This document shows positions 44,719 through 53,426 of a DNA stretch of 64,000 nucleotides, piece after piece; the first letter of the stretch is position 1, and each line of letters starts with the position of its first letter. The DNA comes from Shewanella sp. OPT22. Its GTDB lineage: Bacteria > Pseudomonadota > Gammaproteobacteria > Enterobacterales > Shewanellaceae. The stretch covers positions 201,095-265,094 of the forward strand of contig NZ_PGVH01000029.1 of NCBI RefSeq assembly GCF_004168585.1, written 5' to 3'. A program made the position numbers and the translations under genes. The notes under the pieces were generated by a model, which saw only the letters and a program-made list of their open reading frames with translations, had not been told where the DNA came from and made no database searches.

Positions 44719-46039
44719 ATTTATCTTTTATAAAGCCATAATGGTAATAGCCCCACTGCCCCCATCGTCTGAGTTGTGCAAACGGCATTTGGGGTAATGG
44801 AGAGCGATACAAAGGTAAATTTGGTATTTTCTCTCCCGCAATCGATTGCGCTAAACGATACGCAGCCTGCGAACTGAATGATACTCCTGCACCACAATAA
44901 CCTAAGCTATAACCAACGCCGTTTTGTTCAAAAACATGAGGCATATCATCAAAAGCGGCAGCTATCCATCCAGTCCAATTAAAGTCGACTTTACAAGCTA
45001 CCAGAGCAGGAAAGCACTTATTCAACGCTTGTTTTAAACGGTAACCGTACTTTGGATTTGTAGCATCTTTACCCCACACAGCTCCTCGTCCACCAAATAA
45101 CAGCCGATTGTCGGGTAACAAACGATAGTAATATTTAAGAATGCGAGTATCCATTGCGACTTGATGAGTAAAAATGCCTGCTTGTTGAAGCAATTCCACA
45201 GAAATGGGCTCTGTGACAATAACATTGCTAAGAATAGGTAAATACTTGTTATCTATCCGCTGATTAAACTGTTTAGGCGTATAACCGTTACCTGCACAAA
45301 TGACTCGCTTAGCACGCAGTTCACCTTTATCTGTAATAAGTCGGTGTATCCCGTTTTCTTCAATCCAATCGACCACACAAGAGTGTTCCGAAAGTCTCAC
45401 ACCTGTGTTTTGAATGAGCTGTTTATAACCCAACAGTAATTTTACAGGGTTAATGCCAAAGCCATCGTTCAGTCTCAGCGCACCAAAGGCTTGATGATGG
45501 TTCATGTAGCGTTGCTTAAACTCATCAGGTTGAATGAACTCAGCCGAATCTCCAAAGTTGCTCTCAATAAAAGCGGCAGCATTTTGCATAAGCTGCATTG
45601 CGTTCTGATTATGAGCAATTTTTAGATACCCTTTCTCTTGCCTATCACAATCAATTCCATTTGAAGTGATTAAGTCATCGACTCTGGCAACCGCTTGAGT
45701 AAACTCATTGTAGATCCCTTTAGCTGTATCGATATCCCATCTTTTTGCCATTTGGGAATAACTTAAGCGACCAGAACCTTTTAATACAAAGCCTGCATTA
45801 CGCGCACTGGCACCAAAACCGATTTGGTTTGCCTCAAGTACGTGGCAGTCAATATTAAATTCAGTGGCTAAGTAATAAGCGGTCAGTAACCCAGTGTAAC
45901 CACCGCCAATAATTGCGACATCTGTTGATTGAGCATTAATGAGAGCTGGAGCAGTAGAGCCAAGAGTAAAGTTATCCAGCCAATAGCTTTTAGCTAAAGG
46001 CTGATTTCTAGGTGAAACATTAATCAGAGGATCGTACAT
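44708..46039 (-). CDS. FAD-dependent amine/amino-acid oxidoreductase (DadA/PuuB-like)
   Basis: A soluble flavoprotein of 443 aa that oxidises an amine or amino acid to the imine. The FAD-binding motif is VAIIGGGYTGLLTAYYLA, followed by the conserved VLEANQIGFGASARNAGFV, which is typical of the gamma-glutamylputrescine oxidase and glycine/D-amino acid oxidase group. A C-terminal GYCGAGVSFSSQAAYRLAQS follows. It is the last gene of a minus-strand set with a threonine aldolase and a GNAT gene, which hints at amino-acid or polyamine catabolism. The exact substrate cannot be inferred. Confidence 0.9.
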   Translation of the reverse strand: MYDPLINVSPRNQPLAKSYWLDNFTLGSTAPALINAQSTDVAIIGGGYTGLLTAYYLATEFNIDCHVLEANQIGFGASARNAGFVLKGSGRLSYSQMAKRWDIDTAKGIYNEFTQAVARVDDLITSNGIDCDRQEKGYLKIAHNQNAMQLMQNAAAFIESNFGDSAEFIQPDEFKQRYMNHHQAFGALRLNDGFGINPVKLLLGYKQLIQNTGVRLSEHSCVVDWIEENGIHRLITDKGELRAKRVICAGNGYTPKQFNQRIDNKYLPILSNVIVTEPISVELLQQAGIFTHQVAMDTRILKYYYRLLPDNRLLFGGRGAVWGKDATNPKYGYRLKQALNKCFPALVACKVDFNWTGWIAAAFDDMPHVFEQNGVGYSLGYCGAGVSFSSQAAYRLAQSIAGEKIPNLPLYRSPLPQMPFAQLRRWGQWGYYHYGFIKDKFTF

Positions 46040-46080
46040 AGATTTATTATTGTTCTTTTATCAGCTTAATATTCAGTTTA

Positions 46081-46635
46081 TTAGAATTCCAACAACATCT
46101 CGCACGCAGTACAATGACAATTGCCACCACAATGAGCGCAATCATAATTATCGTCGTAGTTTTCCCAACTCCAACGTTTAGGATGTTCTTTTATTAATTT
46201 TGCGCCAGCTTTTGAGAAGTAGCGAACAGACGAATTATTTGGACTTTCTTTCCAAATGTGGGCAACCCCAGCTATAGCGCCTTGTTGCTTTACTGCATTG
46301 ATGGAGTGTTGAAGTAAAAGGTGTCCAACTCCATTCCCACGCCACTCAGGTAAAACATTATTGGTCTTAAAGTAGCAAACTTCTTGTGATGAAATATCCC
46401 AATGCTTAGGTGAGCACCACTCATCCGAATTCCAGTTCCCTGGCGAATAAGTCAGTCTAAACCCAATAACTTTTTCACCTTTTGTTGCTATTGCATGGGC
46501 ATTAATGCCATGTTTAATGCCTTTTTTGAACATTTCGAGCAAAGACTTTTTAGTCAAATAGCCTTTACCGTGAATGGCATTACCGAGCCTGATAACATCA
46601 TCAAAATCCTCTTCCAGTAGTGAGCGTATCTGCAT
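46081..46635 (-). CDS. GNAT-family acetyltransferase with Cys-rich tail
   Basis: A 184-aa N-acetyltransferase. The acetyl-CoA motif A is VLPEWRGNGVGHLLLQHSI (R-x-x-G-x-G type), and the fold's N-terminal part (IRSLLEEDFDDVIRLGNAIH) is typical. After the GNAT fold the protein ends with a compact Cys-rich tail, DCAHCGGNCHCTACEMLLEF, five Cys and one His within about 15 residues, which is not part of the usual fold and looks like a metal site. It lies 1 base after ltaE and 41 bases before the oxidoreductase gene. Substrate unknown. Confidence 0.88.
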   Translation of the reverse strand: MQIRSLLEEDFDDVIRLGNAIHGKGYLTKKSLLEMFKKGIKHGINAHAIATKGEKVIGFRLTYSPGNWNSDEWCSPKHWDISSQEVCYFKTNNVLPEWRGNGVGHLLLQHSINAVKQQGAIAGVAHIWKESPNNSSVRYFSKAGAKLIKEHPKRWSWENYDDNYDCAHCGGNCHCTACEMLLEF

Positions 46636-46636
46636 T

Positions 46637-47653
46637 CTAAAGACCTATAATTGTGTTTTTTAATACGTCTATAAAAGTATCAATATCAGCTTTTGAAATG
46701 TCTTTATGCGTCACAAACCTTAAATTTTGAGTAGGATAAATTAGAATATCTTGTGCCTTCAACTCTCTTGTTAAAAGCTTAACATCGTACTTTTCATCAA
46801 GTGCAGCAAACGCCATATTGGTTTGAATATCGGCTAAATTAACGTGTAATTCGTCTATTTCTGTCAAGCGTTGGCCAAGGTATTTTGCGTTATCATGATC
46901 TTCAGCTAAACGCTCGACTTGGTCTGTAAGTGCAAGCTTACCTGCAGCAGCTAAAATACCCGCTTGTCTCATTCCGCCACCGAGCATTTTTCTCCAACGG
47001 CGGGCCTTCTGAATAAACAACTCACTACCTAAAAGTATTGATCCCACTGGCGCAGCAAGGCCTTTCGATAAACAAATTGAAACACTATCAAAATGATCAG
47101 TAATCTCAGCCATCTGAATGTTCTGAGCCACAGCAGCATTTGCTACACGAGCGCCATCGAGATGAATTTTAAGGTTGTTATTAAAAGCAAAAGCTTGGGC
47201 TTCTGCTAAATAACTTTGCGGTAAGACTTTACCACCAATGGTATTTTCTAGGCTCAGAAGTTTTGTACGGGCAAAATGAAAATCATCAGGTTTTATTGCA
47301 GCCTTTGCTTCTGTTAAATCAATGCTGCCATTGGCCAAATTTTGCAATGGCTGTGGTTGAATACTTCCAAGCACTGCAGCACCACCGCCTTCAAACTTAT
47401 AATTATGCGCCTGCTGTCCACATAAATACTCATCACCGCGTTCGCAATGACTCATTAAAGCTAATAAGTTTGCTTGCGTTCCTGAAGAGGTAAAAAGCGC
47501 TGAATCAAAACCGAACATATCAGCAGCAAAGTCTTGTAATTCGTTTACGGTAGGATCATCGCCAAAAACATCATCCCCGACTTTTGCCGTTACCATCGCT
47601 TTACGCATTGCGTCTGTCGGTTGGGTTACCGTATCACTTCTTAAGTCGATCAT
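46637..47653 (-). CDS. ltaE: low-specificity threonine aldolase
   Basis: PLP enzyme that cleaves L-threonine or L-allo-threonine to glycine and acetaldehyde. The 338-aa product has the family opening MIDLRSDTVTQPTDAMRKAM, then VGDDVFGDDPTVNELQ, FTSSGTQANLLALMSHC and the PLP-lysine region SICLSKGLAAPVGSILLG. It is the first gene of the minus-strand set with the GNAT and FAD oxidoreductase genes. Glycine or an amine product could feed the flavoprotein; this is inference from context. Confidence 0.95.
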   Translation of the reverse strand: MIDLRSDTVTQPTDAMRKAMVTAKVGDDVFGDDPTVNELQDFAADMFGFDSALFTSSGTQANLLALMSHCERGDEYLCGQQAHNYKFEGGGAAVLGSIQPQPLQNLANGSIDLTEAKAAIKPDDFHFARTKLLSLENTIGGKVLPQSYLAEAQAFAFNNNLKIHLDGARVANAAVAQNIQMAEITDHFDSVSICLSKGLAAPVGSILLGSELFIQKARRWRKMLGGGMRQAGILAAAGKLALTDQVERLAEDHDNAKYLGQRLTEIDELHVNLADIQTNMAFAALDEKYDVKLLTRELKAQDILIYPTQNLRFVTHKDISKADIDTFIDVLKNTIIGL

Positions 47654-47916
47654 TAATTCTTCTGACTGTTATCTGCTTCACGAGGTAAACATGATCATTC
47701 AGAAAGCTCGTAAAATCAAATAATGATGATAAACCTATTATCCCTTTTCTTATTGAAAAGCATAAACGCCAGATTAAATTAGGTTCATGTACTTGAGTGT
47801 TAACGTGCTCTTAATCTATGTTTAACATTCATAATTGAAACATTCATACGTATTAATTAAATTTGAGCATGCCACTAAGCATGCTTAATCGAATCTACAG
47901 GAAAAAAACGGTAGCT

Positions 47917-49047
47917 ATGGCCACTTCCATTAATCCCCAACAACCATTAAAGAGCCCTAACAATCTTATCTATTGGAATGAAAAAGAAAGTAATTTTGAT
48001 AAATGTGAAGGAGATGTTTCTGCGACACAACAACTCGTTTTTTCAGGAGAACATAAGAATAAACTGTGTATTGAGTGTAAAAGTTCGCATCTACCAAAGC
48101 ATTGGGGGTTCAAAGTTATTGGTGAAAAAGTTAAATCCACTGACGGCTCGGCATCTGTTGTTTTTATCCGACCAGACTTCTATAAACCTCAAGACTTAAA
48201 AGGTAAAAAAGCGTACTTCACTTTCATAAAAGATTGGAACATTCGTATGAAGCAAAAGGCAGCTAAACAAAGAATAGAATTACCTTTTAACTTTAATCCA
48301 AACGAAGAAGCGGATAAATACTTTGCCAGCGAAAAGGGGCAAACCGCTGAATCACCTTTACCTACAGGAGTTGAGCAAGAGGATATTGGTGATTTCGCAT
48401 CACTTACTTTACCTGCACAGCCATCAGTTCAACAAGCGCCAAACAAAAAATTGAATGCAGCAACGACTGCTTTTCGTAGAAAAATAATCGGAATACTTCA
48501 TAGACGTCTTCTTAACCCTTTGATGGAAAGTGAACTCAAAGAAACTTCGGGAACAATAGACAACTTTGTAATACAGTGTTCTAAAGAACAACAACAGGCT
48601 ATTCAGAACAGCGGATTCACTCTAGAAATGTCAAGTGAAATAGAGGCGGCAGATATTGGAGAATTCCTCTTAGTAGAACAATGGAGAATTTCGCGTTTTA
48701 ATCAAAAACCTGCAATTATTCCTGTTTGTATTAACGGACCAACTCTTTGGGGATCAAAAAGACAGCATACTGTAGTGGCAGTTGTTAGCGAAAACGGTTT
48801 TTGTATTTTAGATTCTAAACGACCATTTTATGAAAAGCATCTCCCATCAAATTGCTGCATAAACACGGGCATTCAATCTAATTTTAGAGACAACAATTGC
48901 ACAAAATATGCGGCTCATACGATTAATTCATTAGTTGCAACATTTGCTCAACTTCAGAACAAAGATGCAAGTATGAAGGATTTTATTAAGAGTTTTAATG
49001 CACCAACAAAAGCAGAGTTATCAACTATATTTTCTGAATCAGAATAA
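47917..49047 (+). CDS. effector-like protein with possible His-Asp-Gln-Cys cysteine-peptidase site
   Basis: I do not recognise the family with certainty. The 376-aa protein is soluble and starts MATSINPQQPLKSPNN, like other accessory proteins here. The frame is open back to a TTG at 47863, and RBS evidence does not settle the start. Residues 160-200 are a proline/glutamine-rich linker. The C-terminal part shows SKRQHTVVAVVSENGF, then CILDSKRPF, then GIQSNFRDNNCTKYAAH: candidate His284, Asp299, Gln320, Cys328. The order and the beta-strand after His match clan CE enzymes (Ulp1, YopJ, bacterial deubiquitinases), although the Asp-to-Cys distance (29) is short. It stands alone between ltaE and an SDR gene. 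Confidence 0.65.
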   Translation: MATSINPQQPLKSPNNLIYWNEKESNFDKCEGDVSATQQLVFSGEHKNKLCIECKSSHLPKHWGFKVIGEKVKSTDGSASVVFIRPDFYKPQDLKGKKAYFTFIKDWNIRMKQKAAKQRIELPFNFNPNEEADKYFASEKGQTAESPLPTGVEQEDIGDFASLTLPAQPSVQQAPNKKLNAATTAFRRKIIGILHRRLLNPLMESELKETSGTIDNFVIQCSKEQQQAIQNSGFTLEMSSEIEAADIGEFLLVEQWRISRFNQKPAIIPVCINGPTLWGSKRQHTVVAVVSENGFCILDSKRPFYEKHLPSNCCINTGIQSNFRDNNCTKYAAHTINSLVATFAQLQNKDASMKDFIKSFNAPTKAELSTIFSESE

Positions 49048-49060
49048 ATAAGTTCACATC

Positions 49061-49840
49061 ATGTTTACATTAATTAACGGCTATACCATCATCGTCACTG
49101 GTGGCAGTAAAGGGATTGGTCGAGGAATTGCCACAGCATTTGCTAAACAAGGTGCAAACGTTATGATTGCCGCTAGAGACATTCAAACGGCAACTCATAC
49201 AATCAACGAGCTTCAACAGTATTCAGGTCAAGTTGAGTTTTATCAGTGTGACGTTTCTGATTGGCAATCGGTATCAAACCTCATTAACCACACCGTAAAA
49301 ACGTTTGGCCAGTTAGATGTCATGTGTGCAAATGCTGGTTCTTATCCAATGCAATCCATTGAACAAATGTCACCTGACGATTGGGATAGTATCCTCGAAA
49401 ATAACTTAAAGAGCAGCTTCATGTGCGTGAAGGCGGCGATGCCTCACTTAGCACAATCGGGGCATGGACGAGTGATTCTAACGTCGTCGATAACCGGTGC
49501 AATGACTGGAGTTCCAGGCTTTTCTCATTACGGTGCATCTAAAGCTGGTCAATTAGGCTTTATGCGCACAGCGGCAATGGAATTGGCACGACATAAGATT
49601 ACTGTAAATGCGATTTTACCCGGAAATATCTACACTGAAGGCTTAAAAGATTTGGGCCAAGATTATTTGGACGCAATGGCAGCTGCAATTCCTTTAAAAA
49701 GAATCGGTGACGTTGAAGATATCGGAAACACGGCTTTATTTTTAGCGTCTAAAGAAGCCGCCTACATAACAGGACAATCTATTGTTGTAGACGGAGGACA
49801 AACCTTACCTGAATCTTTAGGTGCACTGGAAGATTGTTAA
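49061..49840 (+). CDS. short-chain dehydrogenase/reductase (FabG-like)
   Basis: A classical SDR of 259 aa. The NAD(P) motif TGGSKGIGRGIA is at the N-terminus, NAG in CANAGSYP, the catalytic Ser in ILTSSITG and Tyr-x3-Lys in HYGASKAGQLGF. C-terminal ITGQSIVVDGGQTLPES is typical. Family members reduce 3-oxoacyl-ACP, sugars or steroids. It follows the effector-like gene by 13 bases but is of a different kind, so a shared operon is doubtful. Its partner and substrate are unclear. Confidence 0.92.
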   Translation: MFTLINGYTIIVTGGSKGIGRGIATAFAKQGANVMIAARDIQTATHTINELQQYSGQVEFYQCDVSDWQSVSNLINHTVKTFGQLDVMCANAGSYPMQSIEQMSPDDWDSILENNLKSSFMCVKAAMPHLAQSGHGRVILTSSITGAMTGVPGFSHYGASKAGQLGFMRTAAMELARHKITVNAILPGNIYTEGLKDLGQDYLDAMAAAIPLKRIGDVEDIGNTALFLASKEAAYITGQSIVVDGGQTLPESLGALEDC

Positions 49841-49849
49841 GCAAACACA

Positions 49850-50881
49850 TTAATCTGCAAAGATAGCAACTTTAGCGTCTTCACCTTGTTTTCGTGATGC
49901 TCTATACATGCCTACGGTATTATAGGTTAGCGCAACATTTCCTTTATTATCAATGACGATAACCCCACCTGTGCCACCTGCTTTATGCATTGGCCCAAAA
50001 ATAACTTCATTGCTGGCTTTTTCGATGCTCTTTTTTTGGTATTTCACTTTGGCGCAAATATCTGCTGCGACATTATAGCGAATAAAAAACTCTCCATGCC
50101 CCGTCGCTGATACAGCGCATGATACATTATCAGCCCACGTTCCTGCACCGATAACAGGTGAATCACCAATTCGCCCGTAACGCTTCGCCGTCATGCCTCC
50201 AGTACTCGTTGCTGCCGCAAGGTTACCCTGTTTATCTAAAGCAACAGCGCCTACGGTTCCCATTTTATATTCATTGTCGAGCTCAACGTAATTTGCACGG
50301 AAAGCGCTTGCAGTGGATGAGGTGCGTTCTAACTTTCTAATTTTTTCTTTTGCTTTTTGAAGTGATTGATAGCGCGAAACCGTGTCAAAATAACGATTAG
50401 GAACCAGTTCCATGCCTTTTTGTAGTGCAAACTCTTCAGCTCCACTCCCTGACAACATCACGTGAACAGAGTCTGTCATCACTAGACGAGCTAGATTGAT
50501 TGGGTTTTTTATATGTTTAACACTCGCAACTGCACCAGCTTCACGAGTGCGGCCATCCATAATAGATGCATCTAATTCATGCATGCCATCAAATGTATAC
50601 ACAGCGCCCTTACCTGCGTTGAACAGCTCTGAGTCTTCAAGAATATTCACTGCAGTGTTGACAGCGTCTAGGCTTGTTCCACCTTGCTCTAATATGTCAT
50701 AGCCAGCATCTGTGGCTTGTTTGAGTTTTGCTTCGTAAAGTTTGATTTTATCAGCGGTAACAGTACTCGGCGAAATGGTTCCTGCACCACCGTGAATGGC
50801 GATAGCAAAATTTTGAGCCGCAAGTGATGAAAACGATGTTAACACACAAGAGATTAACAAAATATTAAGTTTGGCGGGCAT
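49850..50881 (-). CDS. iaaA: isoaspartyl peptidase / L-asparaginase (Ntn hydrolase), exported
   Basis: Cleaves isoaspartyl dipeptides and asparagine after self-processing. I start at the ATG at 50881 (MPAKLNILLISCVLTSFSS), which gives a signal peptide and has AAGGA upstream; the longer open frame is not needed. Motifs are IAIHGGAGTISPS, GGTSLDAVNTAV, ELDASIMDGRTREAGAVASV, and the autocleavage and nucleophile site at GTVGAVALDKQGNLAAATSTGG, with Thr at about residue 209. The convergent SDR gene ends 10 bases away. The signal peptide suggests a periplasmic enzyme, unlike cytoplasmic E. coli IaaA. Confidence 0.94.
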   Translation of the reverse strand: MPAKLNILLISCVLTSFSSLAAQNFAIAIHGGAGTISPSTVTADKIKLYEAKLKQATDAGYDILEQGGTSLDAVNTAVNILEDSELFNAGKGAVYTFDGMHELDASIMDGRTREAGAVASVKHIKNPINLARLVMTDSVHVMLSGSGAEEFALQKGMELVPNRYFDTVSRYQSLQKAKEKIRKLERTSSTASAFRANYVELDNEYKMGTVGAVALDKQGNLAAATSTGGMTAKRYGRIGDSPVIGAGTWADNVSCAVSATGHGEFFIRYNVAADICAKVKYQKKSIEKASNEVIFGPMHKAGGTGGVIVIDNKGNVALTYNTVGMYRASRKQGEDAKVAIFAD

Positions 50882-51084
50882 CAATAATCCTTTATTTTTC
50901 AATGAATAAATTTCTTTATAAAACAATAAATTCATAAACTTAATAAATAAAACCTGTTCTATTAAAATTTTGAACATCTACAAATCTATTGCTTAAGCTT
51001 TACTGAACATTAATAACATAAAAAGTGTGAGACAAGCCACAAAATGATACTTTTCATCTCTTTATTAGCTCTCTTGGGAACCAC

Positions 51085-52221
51085 ATGAATAACTCAACGT
51101 TTTCAGGGAAAGTGTTAGCAACAGGATGTTTTCTTCTCACCGCATCGTTAAGTACCTTAGCCTCAGCAGCTTCACCTACTTTGTCACACTCTCCACTTAA
51201 CAACGCTAAATTTAATGATCAATTAATGAGTTTTTCTGTTAGCAATGATGGAAACACAATGCTTGCATTCAATTATCAAGCAAATGATCAAGACGATATA
51301 ACACTCTGGCAATCTGTTGACAAAGGGCTAACGTGGTCAGCGCTTTCTGCATCGAAAAAGCAGTGGGCGAGTATTAAATTTTCTCCAAGTAATCCTGCAC
51401 AAGCACTGGGATTACAATTTGGTCCCCAATCAAGTTCAGATAAAGATACACCATATTTAATGCAAACCGTTGATGCAGGCTCACACTGGAATAAAATATC
51501 AACGACTTGCCCTTTGAATAAAGATTCTGACGGTACTGGCGATGTATTTGTTTATGTGCCTCACACAAACAACCAACTTGTACTGAGTAATTTAGGTCAA
51601 ACGGGCATTTATTACTCAACGGACAATGGCCACACATGTCAGCCAACAAGCATTACATCTGAGGATTGGGTAATATCTTCTTCAAATGACGGTAGCGTGT
51701 TATTAGCATCTAGCTATAGTGGCAAAGTCGAACGTTCTACTGATAAGGGAGAGTCTTGGTCCGCAGTGAATATTGACACATCAAAATCAGATGATGGTTC
51801 AACATCCGGTTCTACTTTTACAATTAGCTTTTCTCCAAAAAATGCCAACAATGTGCTTGCAACCTATGACGATGGACATCATGACTCGTGGCTTTGGTAC
51901 TCGCTGGATTCAGGAAAGACTTGGCAAGCTCAATCTCATAAAGACATGAGTTTTAACTTAGGTGTAACGATTCCAAGTTCTATGAATTATTTTATTTTTA
52001 GCAATGCGAATAAAGGCATTTGGCAAGCAAGCGGAGATTTAAGCAACCTTTCGTTTTCACCGACATCATTAGGTAGCGCCACCTCTAACGATGATGCTTA
52101 CAACGTCTGGAGTATCAAGAATTTCTCCTATGAAAATCAAGCTGGTATAGCCATGCTTATGCATTTTTCAATGAATGATAAATCCGCAATGAAATTTGAG
52201 CGATTTTCATTATCTAAATAA
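51085..52221 (+). CDS. secreted Asp-box (BNR) beta-propeller protein
   Basis: A 378-aa exported protein with a signal peptide (LATGCFLLTASLSTLASA). It contains several Asp-box repeats of the S-x-D-x-G-x-x-W type, for example QSVDKGLTWSAL, QTVDAGSHWNKI, YSTDNGHTCQPT, RSTDKGESWSAV and YSLDSGKTWQAQ. These form beta-propellers in sialidases, sortilin and photosystem assembly factor Ycf48. Enzymatic residues of sialidases were not recognised, so it is more likely a binding or assembly protein. It is a clear paralogue of the gene at 55141-56247, with four unrelated genes between. Confidence 0.85.
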   Translation: MNNSTFSGKVLATGCFLLTASLSTLASAASPTLSHSPLNNAKFNDQLMSFSVSNDGNTMLAFNYQANDQDDITLWQSVDKGLTWSALSASKKQWASIKFSPSNPAQALGLQFGPQSSSDKDTPYLMQTVDAGSHWNKISTTCPLNKDSDGTGDVFVYVPHTNNQLVLSNLGQTGIYYSTDNGHTCQPTSITSEDWVISSSNDGSVLLASSYSGKVERSTDKGESWSAVNIDTSKSDDGSTSGSTFTISFSPKNANNVLATYDDGHHDSWLWYSLDSGKTWQAQSHKDMSFNLGVTIPSSMNYFIFSNANKGIWQASGDLSNLSFSPTSLGSATSNDDAYNVWSIKNFSYENQAGIAMLMHFSMNDKSAMKFERFSLSK

Positions 52222-52306
52222 TCGTAGACCTTAAACAATAATTAATTGTCCTTTTGCTTACCCGACGACTAACTTTATCGGGTAAGCAAACTCCTTGAGG
52301 TAATAA

Positions 52307-52915
52307 ATGAAAATTGTGATATTTGGTGCGACAGGAACTATTGGTCAAGCAGTTACGACATTGCTTTCCGAACGGCATGAAATTATAAAAATCGGTTATT
52401 CGAACGGTGACTATAAGGTAGACATTGGTTCCAAAGCAGCGATTAAGGAAGTGTTCGAAAAAATAGGAATGGTAGACGCTATCGTCTCAGCAACAGGTAA
52501 GGTCGCATTTAAAACATTTGATGCATTAACTGACGACGATTGGGAATTAGGTTTCAAAAATAAATTATTGGGTCAAATCAATGTTGCACAAGTCGGTAGC
52601 AACTATCTTAATAATAATGGCAGCATAACACTTACCAGCGGGATTATTTCTGAACGTCCTATCGCATATGGCCTTGCAGCAGCCACAGTTAATGGTGCAT
52701 TAGAACATTTTGTTCAAGCAGCCTCATTGGAACTACCAAATAAACAACGAATAAACATTGTTAGCCCCACAATGCTTACGGAATCCTTGGATAAGTATGA
52801 AGATTTTTTCCCTGGTTTCATTCCCATCGACGGGAAGTGTGTCGCACAGTACTACAAAAGATCAATATTGGGTGTAGAAAATGGACAGGTTATTAGAGCC
52901 TTTAACGGCGCATAA
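52307..52915 (+). CDS. atypical short-chain dehydrogenase-like protein
   Basis: A 202-aa Rossmann protein with nucleotide motif IFGATGTIGQAV. The Ser of the triad is in ITLTSGIISERP. The Tyr-x3-Lys position is not canonical: the segment reads AYGLAAATVNGALE, so the lysine is missing. This pattern occurs in a recognised subgroup of small SDR proteins whose activity is unclear. It lies between the first Asp-box gene and the minus-strand DUF805 gene and has its own terminator. Reductase activity may be absent or use a different residue. Confidence 0.85.
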   Translation: MKIVIFGATGTIGQAVTTLLSERHEIIKIGYSNGDYKVDIGSKAAIKEVFEKIGMVDAIVSATGKVAFKTFDALTDDDWELGFKNKLLGQINVAQVGSNYLNNNGSITLTSGIISERPIAYGLAAATVNGALEHFVQAASLELPNKQRINIVSPTMLTESLDKYEDFFPGFIPIDGKCVAQYYKRSILGVENGQVIRAFNGA

Positions 52916-52948
52916 GTATCTGACAATAATTTTCGTAAGGTTTATCGT

Positions 52949-52978
52949 ACCCGTATTCAAATTATGAATACGGGTTTT
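52949..52978 (+). terminator. terminator of the atypical SDR gene
   Basis: A perfect 10-bp stem ACCCGTATTC/GAATACGGGT with a 7-base loop and a TTTT tail. It lies 34 bases after the stop codon and ends before the convergent DUF805 gene. Confidence 0.88.
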
Positions 52979-52994
52979 CAATACTGTTTAGCGA

Positions 52995-53342
52995 TTATTT
53001 ATCTAAAGCTTTTGGATTAGGGCCGTAATCATTATCGTCATGACTATCTTGGCAGTAGAAGATAATCAGTACAATTAGACCAATTAAAGGAATAATACCG
53101 ATTAACTGCCACCAGCCGGTTCTACCTGTGTCATGCAACCTTCTCGCCCCCATTGCGATACTTGGTAAAAACATAAAAATAGCAAAAACAAAACCTAGCC
53201 AACTGGAACCTGATACGTACTCATACGTACCAATAACTATGTTAAATACAAAATAAATAAGAGTATACATCCAAAACTCTTCACGTCTTGCTCTTCCCGT
53301 GAAATCAGCATACTTCTTTATTCCGCCAATAAAATGCTTCAT
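52995..53342 (-). CDS. DUF805 membrane protein
   Basis: A small inner-membrane protein of 115 aa with three or four helices. It has the family signatures KYADFTGRARREEFWMYTL, FLPSIAMGARRLHDTGRTGWW and LIGIIPLIGLIVLIIFYCQDS. Function is unknown; related proteins are annotated as inner-membrane YhaH/YhaI. It is a single gene, convergent with the atypical SDR gene. The family call is secure. Confidence 0.93.
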   Translation of the reverse strand: MKHFIGGIKKYADFTGRARREEFWMYTLIYFVFNIVIGTYEYVSGSSWLGFVFAIFMFLPSIAMGARRLHDTGRTGWWQLIGIIPLIGLIVLIIFYCQDSHDDNDYGPNPKALDK

Positions 53343-53426
53343 TACTACTCCAACATCAAATTTATAAGGTACTGATAAACGTCAACAATCAATACCTCTT
53401 TATATCAAGTTTTTACCTAAAACGGT

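Noticed and set aside
51085-52221. Sialidase
   Set aside because: Asp-boxes are present but the Arg triad and FRIP-type motif of sialidases were not found.
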